NCBI GenBank assembly: GCA_003481745.1
Contig: QULP01000006.1
Location: 1 to 64,000 of the forward strand
From: Firmicutes bacterium OM04-13BH
Lineage (GTDB): Bacteria; Bacillota; Clostridia; Lachnospirales; Lachnospiraceae
DNA length: 64,000 bases
Reading direction: 5' to 3'
In this document: positions 26,284 to 34,611 of the stretch, piece by piece
Layout of the letters: the number at the start of each line of letters is the position of its first letter
Numbering within the stretch: position 1 is the stretch's first letter
The notes under the pieces: generated by a model
What the model saw: the letters and a program-made list of their open reading frames with translations, nothing else
The model's database searches: none
Told to the model about the DNA's origin: nothing
Made by a program: the position numbers and the translations under genes

Positions 26284-26660
26284 TTACTCCTGTAGAGCTT
26301 TATCTACAATCTCCCAGTAACTATTCTTTTGGGAGCCAAGTCTTATAATAATACCATACTTTTTTAACTTCTTAATATTGTTCTCAATATTCCGACTGGC
26401 AACCCCAATTTTTTCAGCTAACTTAACCACTGATACTTGATAATCTTCTGAAAGCAACTATATAATCTTTTGTTGTGTATCGTTGAAATCTGTTCTCCGC
26501 TCTTCCTCCGATGTTTTCTTTTTCATTTGTCATCGGAAATGAATTACGGACAGCTCTACACAAAACATATTATCAAATTCCTGAAATCTCGGCTTCAGAA
26601 GTCCATACTCTTCTGCTGCATTACCATTCATGACTTCTCATAAGCCAATCCGTTATATAA
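26284..26660 (-). pseudogene. Schlafen/AlbA_2-type regulator, C-terminal remnant
   Basis: Reading past three stops, the minus strand gives EEYGLLKPRFQEFDNMF, then KKKTSEERRTDFNDTQQKII, a TAG, and LLSEDYQVSVVKLAEKIGV with NIENNIKKLKKYGIIIRLGS. This is the C-terminal linker and winged helix of the ATP-binding 'divergent AAA/AlbA_2' regulators common in Firmicutes. The N-terminal domain is gone and at least two in-frame stops are present. Confidence 0.65.
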
Positions 26661-26779
26661 GCCACCTGAAGAAGTTACCTACATTGTACCATGATTTTTC
26701 TTATAAGGAATTCTCATTTTGACTTGTACTATTTATATTCTAACACCACCCTAAAGATTTTGCTTCAACACTTTTTACT

Positions 26780-26876
26780 ATTTCAGCTCACATCCTCACG
26801 AAGAGGATGACTTTTACAGTATTCTTCCAACATCTCTTTATCATATTTCAACTCACATCCTCACAAGGAGGATGAC
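26780..26876 (-). CRISPR. Two-repeat CRISPR relic, type I-C-like repeat
   Basis: Two 32-base units (26780-26811 and 26845-26876) differ at three positions and flank a 33-base unique spacer. On the minus strand each begins GTCATCCTC, forms a 7-bp stem (CATCCTC/GAGGATG) and ends TGAAAT, the form of type I-C repeats (GTCGC...GGATTGAAAT class). The 26780 copy is the more degenerate, as expected at the trailer end. No cas gene and no clear leader in the window, so an orphan or dying array. Confidence 0.65.
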
Positions 26877-27074
26877 AGCAATTTTAAACAAACTCTTTTC
26901 ATTTAAAATCAAACTTTATATATATTCGCTATTTTTTATATCTATAACTCTATATTATATCCTTTTTTCTTCCCAAAAATGTTCATATTCTGGTGCGAAT
27001 GATTCAGCAAATTACTGTTCACTTGCCTTTCATACTCAACGTTTCCCTGTTTCATCACTACAAATCCATTTTCC

Positions 27075-27962
27075 CTAGTGCAACGCCTTTGTTGGACAAG
27101 CTTTTGTGCATTCATAGCAAAGAATGCATTCAGTTCCATTTTTTCGCTTTCGGGATTCTTTATTAACTTCCACGTTCATAGGACAGACTCTCAAGCATTT
27201 GTCACAATGAATACATTTACTCTCGTCACAATGAACACGTAAAAATGAAAAATAACTCATAGGCTTGAGGAATACTGTAACAGGACACAGATATTTGCAG
27301 AATGCACGATTATCCTTGAGTACAAATGCCAGTCCGATACCCAAAATATAATAAAGCACATTTCCTACGATGAACAGCCAAAACATAATTTGTTCCAGCT
27401 TTGCAATTTTTATCAGCATCAAACCGGATACCAACGCTAATGACAGTACAAACATCACATAGCGAAGAAAACCAAGCTTCTCTTTTCGTGGCTGTTGCGG
27501 CTGTTTGTAAGGTAGAAAATCCAGCACCATGGCTGTCCAGCAGGCATAGCCACACCAACCGCGCCCAAAAAACAATGGACCAAATATTTTCGCCACAGCA
27601 TAATGGATAGTTGCCGCTTCAAAAACGCCTAAGAACAGATAATACCAGAATCCCTCAATCTGCATATTTTCATGGGAAATCACACCGAGATACAACAACA
27701 TATAGCTTCCCACCGCCAATTGTATGAAATGTCTGGCATACTGTTTTCCGGCGGTAAATAGTGCTGTTCCCAGTCCAAGGCAGCCTCCTATGTAGCTAAA
27801 ATTTAATAGATAAAATAGATTTTTCTTAACAAGCCACAATGTAACTGCCACTATCTCAAATAGCAGAAATAGCAAAATTGATGGCACATATTTGCGAAAC
27901 TTGTTTCTTTTAATTGCTTCTTTTTGTGCGGGTTTGCTCTGAACTCTTTTATCTTTATTCAT
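27075..27962 (-). CDS. Membrane 4Fe-4S ferredoxin-type protein (NapH/CcoG-like)
   Basis: 295 residues. Five predicted TM helices (about 28-48, 55-75, 82-102, 165-185, 195-215), a conserved GRGWCGYACW motif in a loop (about 134-145), and two [4Fe-4S] motifs at the cytosolic C-terminus (CIHCDKCLRVCPMNVE; CILCYECTKACPTKAL). Such proteins pass electrons between the membrane and soluble partners; the partner is not nearby. Ribosome site AAGGAGG four to five bases before the ATG. The frame is intact. Confidence 0.85.
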   Translation of the reverse strand: MNKDKRVQSKPAQKEAIKRNKFRKYVPSILLFLLFEIVAVTLWLVKKNLFYLLNFSYIGGCLGLGTALFTAGKQYARHFIQLAVGSYMLLYLGVISHENMQIEGFWYYLFLGVFEAATIHYAVAKIFGPLFFGRGWCGYACWTAMVLDFLPYKQPQQPRKEKLGFLRYVMFVLSLALVSGLMLIKIAKLEQIMFWLFIVGNVLYYILGIGLAFVLKDNRAFCKYLCPVTVFLKPMSYFSFLRVHCDESKCIHCDKCLRVCPMNVEVNKESRKRKNGTECILCYECTKACPTKALH

Positions 27963-27996
27963 AGAGGCCTCCTTATCATTTAGCTTTCATTCTTGA

Positions 27997-28476
27997 TTAT
28001 ACATTCCGCCCCATGGTTTCAGCAAGTGAGGAAATAGAAAACTCTGGCTTTAATGAACTATGAGCCAAAGAGTAAAGGACTTGCCCTAATCTTTTATTAT
28101 CAGCTTCAAACTCTATTTTCATACGATGACTGTACTTATAGCCTTTAAATCTTCGCTTCCAGCTCTTATCTCTGTCCTGATAGCTTTCATATTCTGTATC
28201 GACATTAAAATATACTGTTTTAAGGTCTTTTCTCTGAAAGCCAAGTTTTTCAAACAAATCCTTGAGGAGCTCTGTATCTTCTGTTGACCTTCGGAGAGTA
28301 TCTTCATATTCTTTGCAAAGTTCTTCCTTGCTGACATATAACCGGATCATATCCGGCTTTACTGCTATTTTACCTTTTCCCGTAACTTTAATTGTTCTCA
28401 TTATCTTTGCTCTTCCTTTTAAAACCGCTATCATCTTCTTTGTCATCTGAATATACTTACCAAATGGATTAATCAC
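27997..28476 (-). pseudogene. SIMPL-domain protein, C-terminally truncated
   Basis: SIMPL (DUF541) N-terminal half: MRTIKVTGKGKIAVKPDMIR through YKYSHRMKIEFEADNKRLGQ, reaching LAHSSLKPEF, after which the frame changes to unrelated sequence and stops. Family members are about 230 residues, so roughly the last 90 are missing. The true start is probably the ATG at 28401 (after AAGGAAG), not the upstream one at 28476 that overlaps the preceding gene. Function of the family is poorly known. Confidence 0.7.
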
Positions 28477-29327
28477 AATTCCATTAATCTTTTCCCCTTC
28501 TTCTCATCTGAATCAGCATTTTTATCTCTACCAAGAGTATGATCAAACTCATCAAGAACATCCGTCATCAAGCCTTCATCAATCCGGCTTCTACACTCTG
28601 CAATCAATACAGCCGGAATTCCATAAAATGCTTCTGCAATACTGCCTGTGATAGCACCAAGCGTGTCAGTATCTCCACCTAGTGATACTGCATTCCGTAT
28701 GGCATCCTCAAAATCTTTGGATTCCAGAAATGCAATAATTGCCTCCGGTACTGTTCTCTGACAAGTCTCATCCATATGATATCCCGGTCTGATCTCATCA
28801 AGTGTTCTATCAAGATTGTAATGAAACTCCCTCTCGATGTATTCTTTAATTTCTTCTTTTGAAAATCCATTCCTAGCCATGTATATTGCACTGGCTGTTG
28901 CTTCTGCACCCTTAATGCCTTCCGGATGATTATGTGTCACATTTGCTGTCGCTCTTGCTACCTCTCTTGTTCTTTCCAGCGAATCATAAAGCCATCCCGC
29001 CGCTGACACTCTCATGGCGGATCCATTCCCATAACTTCCGTATGGCTTTGGGTTGCTTTCTCTAAGCCAATACCTGAATCTTCCACCATAACCTGCATAT
29101 GGATATCTTTTTCCCCAATCCTGCATGTTAGTTACTAGCGCCTCTTCTATTTCCTTTACTGTAGCTTCCGTTCCGACTGCAAGAAGAGCTTCTCCAACTG
29201 CTATTGTCATAACAGAATCATCTGTAAAGTCACAGCCTTTAGTAAACAAATCGAATTCCTTTGTTTTATTTCCTCTGTCAAACTCAAATGGACTTCCTAT
29301 AATATCTCCTAAAATTGCTCCGTACAT
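28473..29327 (-). CDS. ADP-ribosylglycohydrolase (DraG family)
   Basis: Removes ADP-ribose from proteins or small molecules using two Mg ions. 284 residues from the ATG at 29327, which has GGAGG five bases upstream. Metal-binding motifs are visible: GDIIGSPFEF near the start, FTDDSVMTIAVGEALL, THNHPEGIKGAEA in the middle, and SLGGDTDTLGAITGSIAEA near the end. All key acidic residues are present. It lies downstream of a macrodomain gene on the same strand, so the two probably form an ADP-ribose removal pair. Confidence 0.92.
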   Translation of the reverse strand: MYGAILGDIIGSPFEFDRGNKTKEFDLFTKGCDFTDDSVMTIAVGEALLAVGTEATVKEIEEALVTNMQDWGKRYPYAGYGGRFRYWLRESNPKPYGSYGNGSAMRVSAAGWLYDSLERTREVARATANVTHNHPEGIKGAEATASAIYMARNGFSKEEIKEYIEREFHYNLDRTLDEIRPGYHMDETCQRTVPEAIIAFLESKDFEDAIRNAVSLGGDTDTLGAITGSIAEAFYGIPAVLIAECRSRIDEGLMTDVLDEFDHTLGRDKNADSDEKKGKRLMEL

Positions 29328-29505
29328 ATATGCCTCCAATCTCCGGATTGCTCCGGCAGCTCTTTTTCTTTGTTACAATATAAGTATAGTTGAGCGGCAT
29401 CTTTATATGGTCGCTGTCCGGGCGACACTTTTTAGGGCAAAATCAAACGCCGATACTACAAGTATCGACGTAACATATGCCAATCAATATTTACTTGTAA
29501 CCTCT

Positions 29506-30573
29506 TTATACTCCCAATATTTCATTCGTATACTTAAACAAAGTCACATTCAACTGCATAATATTATACTGCTTATCAATGATAGCCTTCTGTACAATCA
29601 GATCCACCTTACTGCTTGGACTAAATGCCCAATCTGCTCTGGCAAGTAAATCTTTCGACTGTTCCAGATCAAGCTGCAGTGCGATACAGAGTGCCATCAC
29701 AGTTTTCTTCTTTGGATGATAGTTTTGGTCACACTGAATCTTTGAAAAATGTTTCCTGTCAAGATTTGCCCGTTTCCACACATCTTTATTATCAAGATGT
29801 GCTTCGTCAATCAGTTCAAATAATTTATCATGAAAGGAAGCTCCTATATTGGCCAGCTGGTCTTCCAATGAAATATTTTCTAACGGCATGAGTAACTCTG
29901 TCATGCCTGTATCTGTCATTTTCTCAAGTAGATAGTTGTCTTCTTCTCTTTGAAGCATTTCTTCATTGAAATCTTCTTCTGCCAATTCTTTTATACGAGT
30001 ACTTCTTCTGCTCCTTATCGGGTACTCTTTTCTACGGATTTCTCTGACGTAATTAGCATCTATATAAGAATCAATATCCCCAACAATCTGACCGGACAGC
30101 TGAAAAGACCTTTTATCAAACACTACCAGTATGATTTCCATTTCATCTTCAGTAAGAAACTGGCTGAATACTGACACAGCAATCTGTAATGCCTTGTTCT
30201 TCGGAAATCCATATACTCCTGTCGAAATCAGGGGAAATGCTATACTCTCACATTCAAGTTTCAATGCTTTCTGTAACGATTTTCGATAACAATTCTCAAG
30301 GATTTCAAATTCATGATGCTTTCCGTCTGTCCATACCGGTCCTACTGTATGAATAATATATTTTGCCTTTAAGTTGTATGCACCGGTAACAGCAATATCA
30401 CCTCTTGCAATTTTGCCGATACCTGCTCTTTCGGCAAGAAGCTGTTCTTTTCCTGCCGCCTCATATATGGCTAAATCTGTACCGCTTGCACATATCGGAT
30501 TCGGATTGGCAGTATTTACAATCACATCTGCTTTAACTTTTGTTATATCGTTACGAACAATCTTAAATGGCAT
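29506..30573 (-). CDS. Macrodomain protein with long C-terminal domain
   Basis: 355 residues. Residues 1-170 are a macrodomain: VKADVIVNTANP (binding loop 1), the basic loop GIGKIARGDIAVT, and ISTGVYGFPK (loop 2). Residues 230-355 are a helical domain (ASFHDKLFELIDEAHLDNKDVWKRAN ... ALCIALQLDLEQSKDLL), seen in other Firmicutes macrodomain proteins and distantly XRE-like in its helix pattern. Start ATG with AGGAGG. It probably binds or hydrolyses ADP-ribose or O-acetyl-ADP-ribose and works with the DraG enzyme; no ADP-ribosyltransferase is seen. Confidence 0.85.
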   Translation of the reverse strand: MPFKIVRNDITKVKADVIVNTANPNPICASGTDLAIYEAAGKEQLLAERAGIGKIARGDIAVTGAYNLKAKYIIHTVGPVWTDGKHHEFEILENCYRKSLQKALKLECESIAFPLISTGVYGFPKNKALQIAVSVFSQFLTEDEMEIILVVFDKRSFQLSGQIVGDIDSYIDANYVREIRRKEYPIRSRRSTRIKELAEEDFNEEMLQREEDNYLLEKMTDTGMTELLMPLENISLEDQLANIGASFHDKLFELIDEAHLDNKDVWKRANLDRKHFSKIQCDQNYHPKKKTVMALCIALQLDLEQSKDLLARADWAFSPSSKVDLIVQKAIIDKQYNIMQLNVTLFKYTNEILGV

Positions 30574-30590
30574 CGTGACACCTCCTAGTA

Positions 30591-31100
30591 TTACAACTCT
30601 GTATAAGATATCTGATATTCAAACAACCGCATTCTCTTATCATTATGCCCTCTTAAAATAAGTTCCTTTGTCAGATTGTTCAAACAAATAATCCCATATA
30701 CTTTTTTACCTTTGAATTTTTCACTTTTCTCAAACCATTCGAGGTACTGAACCGTCTGTTCATAAGCATCATCATAGCCACTGTCCTTCTTCAATTCGAC
30801 AACATACAAATTTCCTTGATTATCCTCACATAATAAATCAAGTCTTCCAACTGGAATAATATATTGTCTGCCATACTCACCTTTACGTTTATACTCTTTA
30901 AGGTTCATACCAAATACTGACATATCACTTTCTATTCTTGCAGTAAGCTCATTTTCTAACAACTTTTCATTAGAGAACTGCTGTCGTTTTATCCCAATGT
31001 CTATTGTAACTTTTTCAGCACTGTCAGTATCATCAATATCTGATTCAACTGCTACATCACACTTCTTCAACCTTGCATTGTGATTATCCAGCTTTTTCAC
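30591..31100 (-). CDS. NucS/DUF91-like endonuclease domain protein, possibly 5'-truncated
   Basis: 169 residues from a GTG without a ribosome site. C-terminal PD-(D/E)XK nuclease pattern: GRLDLLCEDNQGNLYVVELK, then a helix (YEQTVQYLEWFEKSE) and VYGIICLNN. The same frame stays open upstream to a stop near 31175 (coding VVTRFNVAKVIRDRV), with no ATG but an AGGAGA near 31165. Either it has lost its N-terminus or uses a rare start. It probably binds or cleaves DNA ends. Confidence 0.6.
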   Translation of the reverse strand: MKKLDNHNARLKKCDVAVESDIDDTDSAEKVTIDIGIKRQQFSNEKLLENELTARIESDMSVFGMNLKEYKRKGEYGRQYIIPVGRLDLLCEDNQGNLYVVELKKDSGYDDAYEQTVQYLEWFEKSEKFKGKKVYGIICLNNLTKELILRGHNDKRMRLFEYQISYTEL

Positions 31101-31189
31101 TCTGTCACGAATAACTTTAGCGACATTAAATCGGGTTACTACCGTATCGTATGCGTTTTTTGTTCTCCTTTTCTGCTAAAAATAAAAAA

Positions 31190-31232
31190 ACACAGATAAG
31201 ATACATCAAGCCTTGTTTGTGTCATTTTTCGG
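31190..31232 (-). terminator. Imperfect hairpin with T run
   Basis: On the minus strand ACACAAACAAG pairs imperfectly with CTTATCTGTGT and is followed by T7. It follows the restriction-modification remnants and precedes the DUF91 gene. Confidence 0.5.
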
Positions 31233-31258
31233 GGCGAAAATAAGGTAAATATCCCTTT

Positions 31259-31666
31259 CTAAGCCTTTCCGAAAATCGCATAAGGTATTTGTACTAACCT
31301 GTGGTTATGTATTGAATTATAGGTTTTTTGTATATAAGTTGGAAGTGAAACTCGTGTTATCAGAGAGTTATCAGTCTCAAATTCGTGATAAGCATCAAAA
31401 TGAGAAATAATATAATCACCACGAGTAACTGGCAAAATAGAGAGTTCATTATCCGCAAAAATCCTTGGTAAATTAATTGTATGGTCAAACTTCGCCATCA
31501 GTCGTGGCTCTCGTACTTCCTTTATCTGCTTTGCTGAGATTTGAAATTGCCCAGTTCTCTCAATATGTCCTAATATATCGTACTTCTCAAATAGTTTTTC
31601 CCACGCTATGTCATTAAGACTTTTTTGACGATCACTTATAATTACGCACCACCACTTCGTCAACAT
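31259..31666 (-). pseudogene. Probable restriction endonuclease, N-terminal fragment
   Basis: Begins at an ATG (31666) overlapping the end of the methylase gene by 35 bases. The translation SDRQKSLNDIAWEKLFEKYD and IKEVREPRLMAKFDH fits the start of type II restriction enzymes that follow Dam-like methylases (assignment by context and general resemblance). It ends after about 135 residues in unrelated sequence (HNHRLVQIPYAIFGKA), so most of a usual 250-300-residue enzyme is missing. Confidence 0.45.
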
Positions 31667-32468
31667 CTCCACGCTTTGAAGCGACTGAATTAACAGCACG
31701 TTTCGCTTTAACAATGGTTATGTTGTAAGCTGCATATTGCTCCAATATAAATTCTGTTGCAGAATTTGAAAGCATAAACTTTATGCCACGAGCATTTAAA
31801 TCATCACAACACTCTCTCAGTCTTATTTGATCTTCTCGTGAAAATCCACCTCTCGAGTATCCGGTAAAACTTGCAGTTTCAGAAACAGGATCATAAGGGG
31901 GATCAAGATACACAAAAGCACCCCTTGGAACATTTTTCAATACTTCGGCATAGTCCATTGTCGTCATACGAATATCAGCAGAATTAAAATATGCACTAAC
32001 AGCCCTCAATACAGGTGCATTCACAATATTAGGATTTCGGTAATTACCAAACGGAGAATTAAACTCACCTGCATTATTTACACGATACAATCCATTAAAA
32101 CAAGTTTTATTCAAATATAATACTCAAGCAGCTTTTTGAACATCAGTCAATGTCAAATAATAATCCTTATTGCGATCCCAGTCTCTAACTGCATAGAACT
32201 GTTCAGCTGTATTTTCAAATTTCTCTAACTCTTCAATCAGTTCATCAACATTTTCTTTGATAACCGTATATACACGAATTAATTCTGGATTTATATCGTT
32301 TATATATGCCGTATTAGGCTGAAGATGAAACAACAATGCACCGCCACCAACAAATGGCTCACAGTATGTTGTAATTTTTTTTGGTAACAGTGGGCGAAAA
32401 GTATCCAATAATTGTCTTTTCCCACCTACCCATTTTAGAACAGGGGCTACCAGTTTATTCTTTCTCAT
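31632..32468 (-). pseudogene. Dam-type adenine methylase with in-frame TGA
   Basis: N6-adenine methyltransferase of the D12/DpnII type. First part (32468-32124): PVLKWVGGKRQLLD and FVGGGALLFHL (SAM site). Second part, same frame: YLDPPYDPVS (catalytic DPPY) and the usual C-terminal end. A TGA at about 32124 interrupts LTDVQKAA-stop-VLYLNKTCFNGLYR, probably a CGA (Arg) to TGA change. Everything else is intact, so this is a recent single-base inactivation or a sequencing error. Confidence 0.85.
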
Positions 32469-32754
32469 TTTGCCAACCCCTTTCTTTGCTTCGTTTTTTA
32501 CATAAAAATTCGTTTTAAATTATACCACCTTTTTTGCTAAAATTCAATTACCTGCTACTGTCAAATAGGGTTGTTTCATGAAGCTTTCACCCTATGCAGG
32601 CATGGGTAGATGTTGAAGATAGTTTAGATGTATGGTAAATTAATGGTGAATATTTCCAGTGGATTAAGGATGAATATATGGTAGAATAACCCATATGGTA
32701 GATGGTAGACTTGTTCAAGAGACTACCATATCGGAATTTACGCGAGGTGCATTG

Positions 32755-33273
32755 ATGAAACAACTATTGAAAATAGATTTACAAAATTATGAAAATTGCG
32801 ATAGCGTATTTAGTAGACCATCTGTAAGAGGAATTATTCTCAAAGATAATAGAAAAATTGCACTTGTTTACAGTAAGAAGGAAAAATATTACAAATTTCC
32901 AGGTGGAGGGATTCACAAGGATGAAGATAAGAAAGAAGCTCTTATTCGGGAGGTTAGGGAAGAGGTTGGGTTAACTGTTATTCCGGAATCTATATGTGAA
33001 TTTGGAAGTGTAATGCGTAGGCAAAAAAGCAACGTTTCGCCAAATACAATTTTTGAGCAGGAAAATTTTTACTATATGTGTAAAACAAAAAATCGGATTG
33101 TAGACCAAGACTTAGATGATTATGAAGCAGAAGCAGGATTTACGCTTAGGTTTGTTAGCTTGGATGAGACAATTCGTGTTAATTCAGCATATAAAAGTGA
33201 AGATTATTTTAATGAAATCATGATTATGAGAGAAACAAAAGTGTTACAGATGATTAAAGACGCAATTCACTGA
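32755..33273 (+). CDS. Nudix hydrolase
   Basis: 172 residues from the ATG at 32755 (GAGGTG upstream), preferred over an ATG at 32695. Complete Nudix box near residues 55-77: GGGIHKDEDKKEALIREVRE followed by EVGL, fitting GX5EX7REUXEEXGU. It hydrolyses nucleoside diphosphate-linked substrates; the exact one is unknown. A nucleoside phosphorylase follows 100 bases downstream on the same strand, so nucleotide salvage or clean-up is likely. An inverted repeat ATATGGTAG/CTACCATAT (about 32693-32731) lies just upstream. Confidence 0.88.
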   Translation: MKQLLKIDLQNYENCDSVFSRPSVRGIILKDNRKIALVYSKKEKYYKFPGGGIHKDEDKKEALIREVREEVGLTVIPESICEFGSVMRRQKSNVSPNTIFEQENFYYMCKTKNRIVDQDLDDYEAEAGFTLRFVSLDETIRVNSAYKSEDYFNEIMIMRETKVLQMIKDAIH

Positions 33274-33372
33274 AATCAAATAAAAAGATTGTAGCTGTTC
33301 AGAGCAGGCCGAATCACTTGCTGATGAGGTCGTAAGAACATGATTCGTAAAATTTAAAAGGACATAGGTAAA

Positions 33373-34140
33373 ATGAGCTTAATAAAAAATGATATACCAA
33401 TTTTAGAATATGACACAAACAGCAAGGCTGTTATTATGCCAGGACACAGTACGAATTTTCATTTTCCAGAGAGAGCAGTAATGCTGTTTATGGAAACAGA
33501 GATTGACGATTATGCTATGACAAATAAATGCGAGATTATCGGACAGTTTATTAGTATCACAAAAGTCTTTCCTGTATATAAAACGGTACATAATGGTGTT
33601 GAGTTGGCAATTTGTCAAGCTCCTTTAGGTGGGGCTGCTTCCACACAAATTATGGAACAGCTGATTGCGGGTGGTGTTAAAAAGGTTATAGCCACAGGCT
33701 GTTGTGGTGCTTTAGTTGCAGATAACGAGGGGGATTTTTATATCCCTACCTCAGCACTACGACAAGAAGGTACATCTTATCATTATCTACCACCTTCACG
33801 AGAAGTCATGCTTAATCAATCAGCAATAAATGCGATTGAGAAAATCTTAATTAATCACAAATACAACTATCAAAAATGTAAAACATGGACGACAGACGGA
33901 TTTTATCGTGAAACAAAAGAAATGGTGGAGTATCGTAAAGAGGAAGGTTTTTCTGTTGTAGAAATGGAGTGTGCTTCTCTGGCTGCTTGCGCAGAGTTCC
34001 GAAATATAGTTTTCGGTCAGTTATTGTTTACGGCAGATTCACTTGCAAATATAGAATCACACGATACCAGAAATTGGGGTAATAATACTTTTGCGTTAGC
34101 TATGAATTTGGCAATGGACGCTGTAACGGAGGTGCAGTAA
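33373..34140 (+). CDS. Nucleoside phosphorylase
   Basis: 255 residues, PNP_UDP_1 family. GHSTNFHFPERAVM near the start, PLGGAASTQIMEQLIAGGVK with VIATGCCGAL (phosphate/ribose site region) and VVEMECASLAACAEF (the family Met-Glu that contacts the ribose) are visible. It splits nucleosides with phosphate. It follows the Nudix gene. The TAATG at its end suggests a coupled short frame (about 22 codons) that runs into the dispersed repeat at 34161. Confidence 0.85.
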   Translation: MSLIKNDIPILEYDTNSKAVIMPGHSTNFHFPERAVMLFMETEIDDYAMTNKCEIIGQFISITKVFPVYKTVHNGVELAICQAPLGGAASTQIMEQLIAGGVKKVIATGCCGALVADNEGDFYIPTSALRQEGTSYHYLPPSREVMLNQSAINAIEKILINHKYNYQKCKTWTTDGFYRETKEMVEYRKEEGFSVVEMECASLAACAEFRNIVFGQLLFTADSLANIESHDTRNWGNNTFALAMNLAMDAVTEVQ

Positions 34141-34160
34141 TGCAAACAGAAAAAGAAATG

Positions 34161-34309
34161 TCTGTATTGGAAGCGACAAAATCGGGCATGATTTTAGGAA
34201 TTTTTTGAAATTATTTTTTGAAGTGTAAAAAGACATAAAAAAAGATGCCAGGATTCCTCCTAACACCGTAGTAACTGTGCCAACTTCGTGCCCAGTGGGC
34301 ACAAGGTTG
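34161..34309. repeat. 149-bp dispersed repeat, copy 1
   Basis: About 93-95% identical over its whole length to 57024-57172, ending sharply at TCTGTATTGG on one side and ACAAGGTTG on the other. It contains a hairpin GTGCCC-AGT-GGGCAC near the right end and T/A-rich tracts. Both reading directions are open only briefly. Perhaps an end or transfer origin of a clostridial mobile element; no gene. The rest of 34310-34507 shows nothing recognisable. Confidence 0.75.
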
Positions 34310-34507
34310 GTTCATCTCATCATATACTGTTGTAATATAAACGCCACTCATCTTTATTACTTACAATGCTTTTTATTAGTATTTTAGTTCTTTGATAATG
34401 TACAGTATCATCTATCACAATACGGATAATACCCACAGGAGTATTGGTTCGTTGCGACTACGAAAATGATACAATTAAACGATGCACCCCCTGTGAACAC
34501 CCCTACA

Positions 34508-34542
34508 CAAAAAAAGAACGCCAGAATCTTATCCAACGTTCT
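34508..34542 (-). terminator. Terminator of the HD-domain gene
   Basis: On the minus strand AGAACG pairs with CGTTCT, with some inner pairing, followed by T7. About 70 bases past the stop at 34612. Confidence 0.6.
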
Positions 34543-34611
34543 CTTCATTTTCACTTTCTCAAGTCACATGATGCTATCACATACATGTATAAATAAATTG
34601 TACCTCTGCAT

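Noticed and set aside
26701..26725. Sequence close to the right end of the IS3 element (CTCATTTTGACTTGTACT versus CTCATTTTAACTTGTACT at 1227)
   Set aside because: The match covers only 18 bases with one mismatch and stops before the IS tip; no transposase relic is next to it. Too short to call an IS remnant.
31259..32468. Functional restriction-modification system
   Set aside because: The methylase has an in-frame TGA and the nuclease is only an N-terminal fragment.
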